A stretch of 64,000 bases of DNA. It comes from Apis mellifera (taxonomy: Eukaryota > Arthropoda > Insecta > Hymenoptera > Apidae). The stretch covers positions 11,264,086-11,328,085 of the forward strand of contig NC_037644.1 in assembly GCF_003254395.2 (NCBI RefSeq). The letters run 5' to 3'. The notes below the pieces were generated by a model that was not told the DNA's origin, ran no database searches, and saw only the letters and a program-made list of their open reading frames with translations. A program made the position numbers and the translations under genes. Every line of letters starts with the position of its first letter. Within the stretch, counting starts at the first letter, position 1. This document shows positions 1-12,133 of this stretch, in pieces.

Positions 1-1000
1 AAGGGAAATTAAAACGTGTCCCCGCGCAAGATTTCCTCGGGTTCCCGCGTTTCGGCCAGCTTAACGTCGCTGCCGGAAACGTTGAAGTTTCCAGTTTTGC
101 TTGCATCGCGTGAAACGAGTGGAATTTGCTATGCAACGTTCGCGCAATTTTCGTCGATAAATCTATCGAACAAATGATCGAAAATGCATCTACTTTGTCC
201 TTGTCGTAAGAGTACGAATGGAATCGCGATAAAAAACTAGCATTCATTGATAATAACTTTCACTCTCGACAGTATCCATCAATAAATTTCGAGAATTTTC
301 GCTCTAATATTCGCATACTCTTCTATATACGATATACTATAACCATAAGAGTGCAAAATAGAGTTTGAAGAAATAAAAGCGTCGTTTTCAAAATTATCTC
401 TCGTCCACAGCATTAAATGCAAGCCCAGTTCTACATTTACAACTTAAGTCGACAAGGTGGGGAACGTTGTTTCGAAACGACAAGCCGCGGATGTCCCGCA
501 GTGGCGAGTGAATAACACGAAAAACGAATATTCGTTCGTGATAAAGTCGGCTCGGCTGACCAACGGTAAACTACTCCACTTGTCGCGGGCATATTGCATA
601 CGGGCTGTCAGCTCGCGTTACGCGTACACGCCAACGCGATTACCTCGGTGGAAATATTTCACGATAACCCGGATAGGGTTAAACGAGATACCATTTAATA
701 CACCGCGAGCCGCGTGAACATTTTGTTCAGTTTGCACCGCGTTAATTATGAGCACGTCAAGGCTTGCCGATATACTTCCGTTCACGTTGTACGCGTTACG
801 TTATGGAATGGATTTAATATCGCGTTATAATCCCGTGAATAATAACGCGATTGATACATCTCCCTGATCCGTTTACTAAAATTCAACGTATTGTATTTAT
901 CCATTGAAACAACAACAACAACGTATAAACGTATAAACGTCTCTTTGAAATTTTTCTCTTTTGAAAATCCGGTGTTAAAAGAGAATCGTTATTCACTCAC
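1..1000. other. AT-rich non-coding DNA
   Basis: No supportable gene. A frame open from 457 to 717 has no ATG: it begins at GTG and is closed just upstream by TAA at 445-447. Its residue mix resembles nothing I know. The stretch holds scattered CpG-containing words and no repeat. Confidence 0.5.
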
Positions 1001-1008
1001 CCAATCAA

Positions 1009-1750
1009 GTGTCTCTAGCACAGCTGTGGAGCTGGCCTATTGTTATCCTCGACGGTAGCGCCTCGTTGCACATCCGATCGCCTCAAGATCGTTTCCCGAA
1101 CTCGCATCGAGCTATTGCCGATCGAACAACCATCCCCTCGTCGATCACCGAGTCCTTCCTCATTCCGTTCCCTTCACTTGGAAACAAACTCGGTCGAAAC
1201 ACCGTCCGCCGCGACGTCACACGTGATCGACTCGATCCCGTATATCCACATACGGTTAATAAAAGCATACGAATGAATATAGTTTTTTATTTCGACGAAA
1301 AACACGTCCAACGATGATACATGGATACGGAAAGGATAGGAAGAATAGGAGGGGAGGAATGACGTTCGTAACGAGAGGGATGCCCGAGCAAAACAAAAGC
1401 AAGACAGAGGGAACGACGTTACGCACGCGGTGGCCAGTCGCAGACTGAACTCGCGATCCGCGAGTAGCATCGATTTCGGTGGAGGGGGAAGAGACTACCT
1501 GCCGTGAGTGGGAGGGAGGGGTTGGAGGGGGGCGCGCGAGGGTGGAAGGGACGAGGGCGGACGAGGCACAACGAGAGGAGCAGTCAACCTATACGCGTGT
1601 CTAACGGTCGCGTTGGACGAGAGCTTATTTCGCTTCGTGAGAGCTGCTTTAGAACTAGAGAGAGAGAGAGAGAGACAGAGAGAGCGTAGGCGTGAGTGTA
1701 CATTCCGTCTGGTCGAAATGACGCGCGGAGACGATCGTGAAAATATGAAC
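1009..1750 (+). promoter_or_regulatory. CpG-rich island, possible promoter and 5' exon
   Basis: This island is clearly richer in G+C and CpG than the DNA on either side. It holds an initiator-like AGTCA context near 1580, a GA-repeat 5'UTR-like stretch, and two consensus splice-donor words (GTGAGT at 1504 and at 1692). GA tracts next to a transcription start and a first-exon donor are common at insect promoters. No TATA box is seen. Frames in both directions are open for 60-100 codons, but they differ in phase and look like by-products of composition. The promoter reading is inference; the plus direction rests only on the donor words. Confidence 0.25.
1657..1684. repeat. (AG)n microsatellite
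   Basis: Fourteen AG units with one C interruption, inside the CpG-rich island. A candidate GAGA-factor site if the island is a promoter. Confidence 0.9.
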
Positions 1751-1760
1751 TAGAAATTTT

Positions 1761-4700
1761 ACTTCTTACTTACTTCTTACCGTGGAACTATTATCTGGTG
1801 TTTGTTGATGCGATGTAATTGTATTTGCATAAGCGAAGGAAAGAATAGTTTTAGAATTAATATCAAAGTGAATCGGATATTAGTCCTGGTAATAGTCCTT
1901 TTCTATTAATTAAACGAAAAATTCTGATCGAATTGAGACGGATGTATGAATAATTTAATTTAATCAATAGATTCATGTAAGCAGAGCTTTATGTATAATG
2001 TTTATAGGAGAAAGTCATCGTACACTTTTTCATCTAGATATTTTTGTACGATTAATAGAATTGTAATTTAATTATGTTGTTATTAAATTGTTTTACAAGA
2101 CTATTTATTAACATTGATGTGATGATTTTTTTTAATTAATATTTATTTTATAAATTGATCTCGCTTCCGTTTTTTCTATAGTTTGTAAAATATTGTCAAA
2201 CCTTTTAATTAAAGATTAAATAAAAAATAATTCTAAATAGAGGAATTCACTTTACAGTCATGAGCTCAAGAATATACTTTTTTCCTGGCAGATTGCAATG
2301 AAAAAGAACGAGTCGCAAACTGAATTAACTAGCAACAAGTTAAATTAATTTCCTCACGAATTTTACAAAAAGTCTCACATTAATTAATCAACAGTTTTTA
2401 TCAATTTACTATATAATAAATACCAATGTATTTTTTACCAAAACTAATAGCTATATGCTAGAAACCAATTTCTATATCTCAAAATATAACCATTTTTCTG
2501 GAAAGTAGTTCAAAGTACTTTTCTCCTTTTAAGAAAGAAAATTTTATTTTTTGGTTACATATGATTTACATCAATCAATATACAAAATTTTTACAAATAA
2601 AATTGAAATTTCTCCTAAGAGGAACCAATATTATTAAAAAAGTTGATAAGCGATCCGAAAAATCAGAAATTTTGAAAAATCGATTAAATAAATAATAATC
2701 AATCAATTCAAAATATATACAAGTCTCGAAAGAAAAGCCTGCAACGAAAAATTTTCAATTTCCTTCGGATTTTCAATTTTCCATTGATTTCCGGCAAAAA
2801 ACAGATCGCGAAAAGAAAAAGAAGGAAAAAAGGACGCAAAATCAAATATTCTAAAAATACGCTCCATCGTTTTACGTTATAATACAACTACTACTACTTT
2901 TTGCCAAAAAAAAAAAATCCACAGCCACTTTTTCAATTTACAACAAAATCGATTCTTGATCGTCGTTTCCACCGCGTCGAAATTTGTTCGGTTTTCGAGC
3001 TTCGAACGAATCTCGCGGCTCCCTTTTTCCCTTTCCTTCCAAACCTTAATCCTCGCGTGTCCTCGAGTTTGTTCCCGCCAACATCGCCGATTTCATTATC
3101 CGCGCTGGGATTTCGGAATCTCGTTTGACAGAGGGCCCCGGCCGAATCGGCTCGGCCATTGTTGTTCTCGATCGGGCGCAATGCTTTCGCAGCTGATGGC
3201 GCGATTATTTTGTTTTCGACGTTTTCGGGACGTTTGATTGGCGTTCTGGACGGGCTAATGGGTGCGCTGTTGAATTACGATGATTGCGAAATAAAAGTGC
3301 GTGAGATTTGTCGTCGATATGATAAAAATCGAACGAGTACGAATCGAGATAATTTAATTTTTCTTTCTTTCTTTTTTTTTTCGAAGGAAATTCTAGGAAA
3401 AGGTAACTATGATTATTTTTGAAACAGATATCTCGAAATAGAATATAGGATTTATGTGTTTGGATGTGGATTGGCGAAGCTGTTAACTAGGATCATTATT
3501 CAATCGTGTAACTATACCGTGGAACGTACAAATCAATTGTTATTAATTCGGGGCATATTGACACGTAATGTATGGCTTTTGTTATCCGTGAATACAGAGA
3601 ATTTCGAGGTGGTATTATTTTCGATATCAAATATTATCTGAACCTATTATGAGATGATTTTTAGTAATTTCTTTGCCAGTCTGAGTTATTTTATTATTTT
3701 GTGTATTATTTATTTTCTCTCTATTTTCTTTCTGCTTTATTCTCACCAACATCGATAATGTACAATTTTGATGGAGGAATTATTTCTGAAGAATGCAAAA
3801 ATACTATTATACAAATAGTAGAAAAATTATTTCTAAAATGGATAACAATATGATGAAAGATTAATTGGGAAGATGAGATCGAAACACCATATTTATTCCA
3901 CTTTGTTAATAATCTTTAAGGGTTAATTATTAATCGTTCCATCATTTTTCACTTCTCTTACTTCTCTTTTCTTTTCCAACGGTGAAAAAAAATATTGAAA
4001 ACTGTTGTTCGTGTTATTGATTCTGGAATAGTTTGATAGGAGGTGAAAATCCCAGGAAGCAGTCGTGCTAAAAATCGGATCCAATGATTTCATTTTTTCT
4101 TTTCTTTTCTTCCCTTTCTTTTGTGCCTCGTGCGACTACTATGTGAATTTTATTAACCAAATTGAAAAAGTAGAATTTCTCAAATGATCCGTTATTACGT
4201 TTGCTCGATTGAAAATTTTTATCGATAAATTTCTCTTCACTCAATTATTGGATATTGCAAATTTGAATTACTGAAATTTAAGTAACGACTTCCTTTTTTT
4301 TCTTATTATTTTTATTTTCATCACTTATCAATTTCATTAAAGAAAATTTCGATTGTAGAAATGTTAAATATGATAAATTTACACATTTCGATAGAAGGAT
4401 TAAAATTTGTTGAGAGAATTGAATCGAGAGATCGATTTTCTCAATGGTTCATATATTCGTTACACTGAAATCTACGAGTGCAATGCAATACCAATGCCAA
4501 TTATTTCTCTCGAGAAAATAACAACAATCATTCGTAAGAACAAAATGAAATTCCATTTTTTAAAAATTCTGAAAATTTCTAAATCATCAATCGAAGAAAC
4601 TTTACCATTGCTTTCATTTTCATCGTTAATATAACAAATCGAAAATTGTCGGAGACAAATACCTTATCCTAGAAACAGGAATTTTTTCCTTCTTCGACTT
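1761..4700. other. AT-rich non-coding DNA with one small G+C-richer island
   Basis: Mostly low-complexity A+T-rich sequence with no supportable gene. A more balanced segment at about 2950-3240 has overlapping open frames on both strands (75-93 codons). None has a convincing start or boundary, and the T-rich run at 3361-3380 closes off any continuation. Confidence 0.5.
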
Positions 4701-4722
4701 TCGATTTCGACGCGAAAGGAAA

Positions 4723-4926
4723 ATGTCGTGGGATCCCAGGTACTCTGAATGGTGTGCTAATGCTAGGGTTGGCTGCGATTGTCGATCGACGCACGTTGCC
4801 CACGATAATCGTCGATCAACGACGGATTCAACGTCACGCGTGGTCGACAAAGGCAAACAGCGGTTGTCCGTGATTCGTCAATCCGTTTGCCAACGTTATT
4901 ACGCGATCACAACGATCGCCGGATGA
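4723..4926 (+). CDS. Candidate small ORF, 67 aa, unknown product
   Basis: A true ATG with A at -3 opens a 67-codon frame ending in TGA. The residue mix is balanced and not low-complexity. It starts MSWDPRYSEWC, carries five cysteines, and its second half is basic and Ser/Thr-rich. There is no signal peptide, membrane segment or recognised domain. The surrounding 200 bp is richer in CpG than its flanks. Two related words, GTCGATCGACG and GTCGATCAACGACG, occur about 35 bp apart inside it. An overlapping minus-strand frame (4626-4856) is in a different phase. A frame of this length is expected by chance in a 64-kb window, so this is a candidate only. Confidence 0.15.
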   Translation: MSWDPRYSEWCANARVGCDCRSTHVAHDNRRSTTDSTSRVVDKGKQRLSVIRQSVCQRYYAITTIAG

Positions 4927-6034
4927 ATAATCCTTCCGTGGTTTCGCCACTTACCGAGTCACCTCCCCTTTTAACCTGGCTTCTCCGCCAATAATATCCT
5001 TCTCTTGAAACGAGAGCCTGTAATTAAGCCTTGCCTGTTTCTTCGAAACAATAAAATATATATCGTTGATTCTCAAGACGATGAAACTGCACGAAATTAA
5101 ATTTATATTCGTAACTCGTTTCGATCAATTTTGTATTTAAATGATACTGAGTTAAACGAGAATTTTTCTGATGAATTTCTCTCGGTATATTTTCCTACGC
5201 GATCATTAAATAATTACAAAGAAAAATAATTTGCTAACGATTGTTATTAAATAATTCTTTCTGATAATTAATTACTTCCATATCCCGCGAGATATACACG
5301 CGCGAGATGTCGTTCTTTGTATTTATTGAAATACGAGAATAAAGTTTGAATCTTTAAAAAATAATTTTTCGAAAACCCATTTCCTTCTCGGATTAAATTT
5401 AAAAAAAGATACAACTCCGCAAGTCAATTTTTCTTACCCGTTCATCCCGCATGGAAATTTCTCGAAGGCATAATATAATATAAAACAAGATCGCGTGTAT
5501 ACAATTTCGTTCCGGAAATAATATCTCTTTCCACTATTTTCCACATATAAATTTTCAAAATTCTCAAAGGGAGATGCTGAAATGATCAAATCTCGTCATT
5601 CAATCATTAAAAGAATTGAATCTAGAGAAATCAACAAAATCGAACCGCCCAAGAAAATCTTCTTCCGATTCCTCTCGACAAAGAAGCGGATCCACTCGAA
5701 TCGAAAGGGGAGATTAACGGTTTCCTTTAAATTTTCCACTCGCCGCAGAAGATACACTCGACTAACGATATCTACTCCCTTATTCTCGAATATTAATTAA
5801 GCGAATATTAATTCACGAACGAATCCGACCCCAATTAGGGCAGCCAGAGGATTTCCAAGATTCGAAATCCAACGTCATCGATCGATTTCCCTATATTCAC
5901 CGAACGCTTACTCCAATTATTTTAATTTCGATCGTAATTTCATTTCTGATCTAATCAAACGAGAAATAAATAAAAAAGAAGAAAGAAAGAAAATAAAGAA
6001 AAAGAAAAATAAGCTTCGAGATGCTTTCGTTCAG
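4927..6034. other. AT-rich non-coding DNA
   Basis: No supportable gene or repeat. A 72-codon frame at 5582-5800 has a true ATG but is a Lys/Arg/Ile/Ser mix typical of random AT-rich sequence. A polypurine run lies at 5966-6010. Confidence 0.5.
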
Positions 6035-6277
6035 TTGTTTGAACAACCAACGAGATCTCGATCGAGATGGGCGATCTTTTATCAGTGTGTGACGTGTTTC
6101 TACAACATCTTTGATCACGATGTTCGTTCACGCGTGAGTCTGGTGTTGTTGAGGGCGTATGAATTCGTTAAAAGGACCCGGAGGAATACGATATTGCGAG
6201 AAGATTTTGGGAAAAAGGTGGACCGGTATGGGTCCAATCTAAACTTGTCCGATTCTGGACAAATATTGGACGAATAG
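6035..6277 (+). CDS. Candidate terminal exon, 80 codons, unknown product
   Basis: The open frame begins exactly after a good acceptor-like sequence (GCTTTCGTTCAG, ending at 6034) and runs 80 codons to TAG. The first codon is TTG, so a stand-alone gene is unlikely; an exon is the sensible reading. Residues are mixed, with an aromatic/Cys stretch (FYQCVTCFYNIF, about residues 15-26) followed by a charged C-terminal half. A consensus donor, GTGAGT at 6134, could instead end the exon early. No family recognised. The case rests on coincidence of the acceptor with the frame, which can occur by chance. Confidence 0.14.
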   Translation: MFEQPTRSRSRWAIFYQCVTCFYNIFDHDVRSRVSLVLLRAYEFVKRTRRNTILREDFGKKVDRYGSNLNLSDSGQILDE

Positions 6278-9200
6278 CTCTATGTATGAACACAATCCTG
6301 ATGGGACGTGATAAATATTCGTCGAGTTTATACGTGAACCTCGTTAGACGAGGGAAAAGGGTGGGCGATGATGTTTCCTAGGGCAAATATGACGTAATAA
6401 GTATGAAAATATCGGGGGAGGAGTTGGAGAAAAGTACATACAGTCCATTATAGTCAATTGAGGAAAATATGAAGGAGAATTCGTAATTCGTTCGTTTTTC
6501 CTTTTTCAAGTAAATTAGAAATATGAATCTCAGAAAAGTTCAATAAATTATATCTGATCTTACAAATATTGATCTTATTAATATAATAAATTGAATCCAT
6601 AAATCTCTCTCAAAAGTTACTATCGTCATTATCCTTCCTTTTATATTAATTCCAAAAATTCGAAACTATTTTCATTAATTACTTCTCAATTTTTTACTTG
6701 TTCTTAGAAATAAAGAAAGGGGAGGGAAGAAAAAGAAGATAGATCCCTTTCCAAGGGGAGGTAAATTGACGCTTAATAAAATCCAAGGGTAGGTTGATCG
6801 ATTAATAGACAGATGCTGATAGAACCGATTGCCGGGGACAAAGGTCTAAAAGATTCTGCAAGATTCCGTGTCTTGGCGATATAATTAGCCAGGAAAGGGC
6901 AGGGAGGGACAAAGGGGAGAAATATCGCGAATGGAGAACCGGTTCGAGATTGATTATCATTTCAAGATCGTCTCCTCGTCACAAGCGTTCGCGGATTAAA
7001 AGCTAAACACCATCCATTATTTCAAGTGAAAGAGAGAGGGGGTTGCCTTCACCTACCTCGCCAACGTTCCGTTCCTTCCGCGATGTTTCTTCGCGCTTTT
7101 GTTCCAGCTGCTCGGCCGTCGATGGCCCGTGAACACAAAGGAGAAGGTTGGACGAGTTTCCTTCCAAGGATCGTCAACTTCATCGTCTCGAGAAGAAGAT
7201 TATCGCGTCGACGATAGCCTCGTTATCCTTCGTCTCTGGCCTCTGGGACGCGCGAACACCGCCGCGGCTTAATTATTTCTCCGGAAAGCGGAATTAGAAT
7301 GTCGGCCGATTCCCTCCTTCTCTTCCCTCTCCCCCTCTTTCCCCGAAACTCTGACGCGATTGATCGTCGATAAACACGCGATACGAGGAACAATAAAGAC
7401 GGCCTTGAAAATTCGAGAACACGAACGACTTAATACGACCAACTAACTCGCAGTCCCCTTGTCAATTACCATTTGTGTATGTTTTGGGGAAACGAAGTTT
7501 GTTCCAGGTAATGATACAATGATTTTCGTGTAGAGGATGTGATTATTTGGTTTCTTTATTTGTAATTAAACGTAAAAGTGTGTTATTAGGGTAATTATAT
7601 ATAAGAATACATTATAACCAGTGATCTTCTACGAAAGTTTATTAGTTTAATTTTAGTGGAAGTTAACGTGTTGTAATTTTTTTAATGAACGACAAGCTTT
7701 AACTTCTTTCTAATAATTTTAAATAGAGCATATATATACAATCGAAAACAGGAAAATCGATGGACAATATTTATAGAAATATATAAACTTCATCCTATTT
7801 CTGTTCTACGATTATTATTAAACAGCTTTTATCGAATCGAAATAATTGTATTTCATTGTATTGGAACGTTTGGGCTTAAAGGTCGCACCGCAGTCGACTC
7901 TCACTCGCAGTTTCAGATCAACCACGACACTGGAACGAGTGGAACAGCGTTTTCGAATGTTTTTCATCGTAATGAAGGGGGTTGATCATGGGCGAATAAA
8001 TCATGCACAGCACGATTGAGCGCAGCGTGTAATCAGGCGCATAATTCTCGACGGAAGGATCGATGGAAGAGACGGGCAAACACTGACATCAATTAGACGT
8101 AATGCGAAGAAAATTATATATAACGTAACGTGGACTCTCGTTCACCCGGGATAAACGCTTTTACGGGGCAATTGGGCTTTTTGCGATTTACCGGCATCCT
8201 GGGTGCATTAAAACTTAGACGGCCCCGTTTGCACACGAATCACGGAAGAATAAACGCATAGTTGGGGATATTTATTACGCCCACCTGCCGTGCGTGTATA
8301 TCGATGTAACTTTGAATAATTAAACTTTGAATAAATTGGAATGGATCGGGTCGATAATGAACGTTGATACGATTGTTAATTTTCCAGGCTAGGAACAGGC
8401 TTCGGTACGAAAAATATTTGCTTTTCGGAAAATGATTTTTAAAGCCAATTTATGTGCGTATCATAAAGCATAGTTTGAAGCGGGTGAAAATTTATCGAAC
8501 CATTCCGGTAGAACCTTTCTTGCAATCGGATGGAAACGAACGGTTAATTTGATCGCTATTTATAGATTTTAAATTTCTTCTCTATTTATAAAAATCTAAT
8601 CATATCATACTTGCGATAATGTTACGCTTGAATACAAAAATAAAGGATTCACATGAAATGTCGTCGATTATTTCAACTTTATACGTAAATATCAATCGTA
8701 TCGTGCGAGTACGAAGATCAGAATCGAAAGTCATTTTATTATATATATAGACATTGATCCTGTACGAATTATTAATATAGAACGAGTAATTGTTCGACGA
8801 AGGCATCTGCTGTTTTATTCAACGAAATGAAAAAAAAAAAGCAGGAGCAGGGGATGAACGGGAATCAAAGAAAATTCATTTTTGATGAAAAAAAATTGGA
8901 AAGCGAATACATGCGACGCAACAATGCGATTCGCTCGCGTTGGAATATTTTTTGGATAAAATATACAGGTGTAAAACGTTATTAATAGGCGCAAAGGATG
9001 CGTGTTTTTGCGAACGAAACAAATTTCCACCCTCGCCAATATCGATCAAACCACACTATGTCCCCCACTATGATCGTACGTGTCTCATAACAGCATGCTT
9101 CCACGATCAATTACTCTATCCGGCACAATAGGTATGGCCTTCTCCATCTTCGCTACATTAGCAGAGAGAACACAACACTGTGTCATTAAGGAGAGGCCAC

Positions 9201-10153
9201 GCGTCATTAAGTCATGCTCCCGTATCAGCAACCGTGTCGGATAAAATATACCCCGGGGGTATTTATAACCGTGACGTAATTTTACACGACAACAAAGGGG
9301 GGGCGTTAATATCGTGACGCTTCGAACAAAACTCTTCCCCCATCTTTGTGGATCGATTTCGAGACAAAAGACGCGATAGATTAAATCCTCCACGGACGAA
9401 GAGAATTGGATTCTTGAGCTGTGAATACGGAAAATAGAAACGAAAATCGGTAAAATCGTAGGCATTTTGGACGTGATCCAAAACATCTTTCTGAATTTAT
9501 GGATTGGATAATGATAAAAAAGTTAGAGGAGCTACATCTCTTGGCATGGAATGGTTTGAGATGTCAATGTTCGAATTTAGCGCCAATTTGAAAATCCCTA
9601 GATACCGATTTTCACGAGGAATAACACGGCTACGTTGCCATGTCGACCACCATTTCCTTTTTTACCGATTTTGAAAAGAAGTTTTCGTTAAATCTTTTTT
9701 AGAGCTGATGCGCAATATTATAATATTTAGATGAAGAGCGCGAGATTTCACGAAATGAATAAAAAATATCTGCATGATAGAAGCATAATGGTAGACGAGT
9801 TGTACGAGAGTACAAGGATACTCGTGAATGCGAATTTAACAAGAGGTTGCAGAAGGGATGGGGGCTCTGTTATTTCGAGTACATTATGATAAAATACGAA
9901 ACAAACGATTTACAATAATAGATAGAATTCGGTCTGTAAAGGGTGAGTTAACTAATACGCACGGGATTATACGACAGCTTTTGGTACACTCGAAGAGACA
10001 CGTTAAATGGCACTTGATCCATTGTGTCTACTACGAAACGTAATCCAGAGATCTTGAGATTCTCGAGTCACTATGATCATGATATCCAAGGTAATTCGCT
10101 CAGTTGTCAAATCTGAACTGAGCAACTTGTATTGCGAAGATTCAAGATTCGTG
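6278..10153. other. Non-coding DNA with modest G+C islands
   Basis: No supportable gene. About 7030-7400 is G+C-richer, with a 63-codon GTG-started frame of no note. About 7870-8300 is mixed composition without a frame. A 133-codon minus-strand frame (9085-9486) starts at TTG and has an unconvincing N-terminal half. A 15-bp palindrome lies at 9248-9262. Confidence 0.45.
9248..9262. other. 15-bp palindrome, ATACCCC-G-GGGGTAT
   Basis: A perfect inverted repeat with 7-bp arms around a single G, in otherwise AT-rich flanks. No function assigned; it may be chance. Confidence 0.7.
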
Positions 10154-10928
10154 ATGGGTTGTTAGTATTAGTATTGCGGAATTCAAAGAGAATCATAGGG
10201 AAATTTGAAGAAAGTTTCTGAAATCAATCGAAATTAAATTCACGATTTTATTTTTAAATCTTGACTCGAATTTCACGATTGGATTTCACATCGAATCGAA
10301 GCTTCAGAGGGTACGAATTATCAGGATTTTTATTAAGTTTCAAAATTTAATTACAATTCATTTATATTACACGTTATAATGGAATAATTATTTTTAATTT
10401 ATCCCTTATTTATGGGTTAGTGTTAGTGTTGAGGAATTCAAAGAGAATCATAGAGAAATCTGAAGAACAGAAAGTTTCTGAATTCAATCGAAATTAAATT
10501 CACGATTTTATTTTTAAATTTTGAGTTTCACGATTGGATTTCATATTGAATCGAAACTTCAAAGGGTATGAATCACCACGTGGATTTTTATTAAGTTCCA
10601 AAATTTAATTACAATTCATTTATATTACACATTATAATGGAACAATTATTTTTAATTTATCTCTTATTTATGGATTAGTGTTAATGTTGAGGAATTCAAA
10701 GAGAATCATAGAAATCTGAAGAACAGAAAGTTTCTGAATTCAATCGAAATTAAATTTACGATTTTATTTTTAAAACTTGACTTAAGTTTCAGGATTGGAT
10801 TTCACATCGAATTGAAATTTCAGAGAGTACGAATTATCAGGATATTTATTAAGTTCCAAAATTTAATTACAATTCATTTATATTACACGTTATAATGGAA
10901 CAATTATTTTTAATTTATCCCTTATTTG
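10154..10928. repeat. Three-copy tandem repeat, 258-bp unit
   Basis: The sequence beginning ATGGGTT...GAATTCAAAGAGAATCAT repeats with starts at 10154, 10412 and 10670, an exact 258-bp period. Copies differ by scattered substitutions and small compensating indels. Each copy contains the same segments in order: GAATTCAAAGAGAATCAT, then a run with TTCTGAA and CAATCGAAATTAAATT, then CACGATT, and finally AATTTAATTACAATTC and ATTACACGTTATAATGGAA. The third copy ends near 10928, where sequence diverges. No unit has a long open frame and no terminal inverted repeat is seen. It is a local tandem duplication, not an identified transposon. Confidence 0.93.
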
Positions 10929-11760
10929 TTCGCCAGATATTTTCTCCTGATATTTTCTTCCCCGCCCGTTACGGTTTAACAAACGAAATTTGTTACACGT
11001 GTCCCGGTACCGTGGTAGCTCCTAAAGTCCAAACAAGTACTCGTTTATCCTGGATTCCAAACGCTTTCCGTATAACGGAGCAGGTGGAACAGCTGACATA
11101 CCATCGCTTGGAAGACGGGATCCAGGAAAGTAGACGAGCTCTTCATTATTCAAAGCTAAGCGCGGTCATTGGTCATGGTGTTTGCTGCTTCCTTCCAATA
11201 GAATAGAAATTTCATTACAATTTTTTCTTTTCTTTGAACTATCATCGAGCATTAAAATGTGATTTAGACTTCGAAGAAGAAAATTCTTAATACTGATAGA
11301 TATTCGTGGATATTAATAGTTATTTGTTTCGATCGATGAAATTGATCGTCAAATATGAGTGGCGTTGATCGATAGGTGGCGGTTCCAAGCGGTAGAAATG
11401 GTAAGTCTCCTAAGAACTAATCTTCTTACACACTTATAGCGCCGCACTCGATTTAAAAATTAATTTATCAATTAATAAATAATCCTATTACATCGATTAA
11501 CTATCAATCCTATACAGAGATAATAAAAATAATCTCGAAAAATTACTCTAACAATTTCTTCCATCACGAAACAAACAGCATTAATCTTGGAGCATATATC
11601 TTGGGACAAATCTTCTCATCCTCTGTCAAACTCTGCGGCCAAATTTGACGAATCGGGTCCAACGTTGCAATAATATTCAAAACTCGAAAGCGAACTCGTT
11701 ACAAATTACAGTTCGTATTGAAGTTGAGGGAACGATTTTCGCGATGGGTTATGGATCGGT
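10929..11760. other. Non-coding DNA after the tandem repeat
   Basis: A G+C-richer segment at about 10950-11190 contains a frame (10895-11206) that starts inside repeat copy 3. That start lies in the repeat, so it is unlikely to be a real gene. The rest is AT-rich with nothing supportable. Confidence 0.45.
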
Positions 11761-11798
11761 GAAGGAAGGAAGGAAGGAAGGAAGGAGGGAGGGGGGGC
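11761..11798. repeat. (GGAA)n repeat ending in a G-run
   Basis: About six GGAA units pass into GGAGGGAGGGGGGG. It is strand-asymmetric purine DNA directly before a G+C-rich island. Confidence 0.9.
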
Positions 11799-12133
11799 TA
11801 AAGAGGGTTAAGGGCCAGCTGCTCAAGTGTTGGTGCACGAACGATGGACCCTCCACGGCCGCACCATGTGCTAACTTAACTGAAGGGATTACGAGCTTAG
11901 TTAATGGATGCCCCTCCTACGGTTCACGGGTAACCACTGTGCCACCCCCGTTACGGAGCTACGACGCCCCTGAGCGCTCGATGGATTTCCAAAATCTTTC
12001 GTAATAAATGCCGGGTTATATGACCGACGGGCTCCACCAGGAGGCTACCCCCCTCCTCCTCTTACGGCCATTTGCGGCCTTTGGGATTACACCGCTTAGT
12101 TAACACCGGATCTCTATTAACTGTTAGGGCTAG
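11799..12133. other. G+C-rich island between two repeats
   Basis: About 330 bp of mixed, G+C-rich sequence between the GGAA repeat and the minisatellite that starts at 12134. A plus frame (11645-12004) crosses it but starts at a non-ATG codon and reads through the GGAA repeat, so it is not accepted as coding. Unlike its neighbours, the island has no internal repetition. It might be a conserved element or a non-coding exon. Confidence 0.35.

Noticed and set aside
457..717. 86-codon plus frame
   Set aside because: No ATG, closed just upstream by TAA, and no recognised similarity.
9085..9486. 133-codon minus frame
   Set aside because: TTG start; the N-terminal half is hydrophobic/Ser-rich in the way of translated AT-rich DNA; no splice boundary at its edge.
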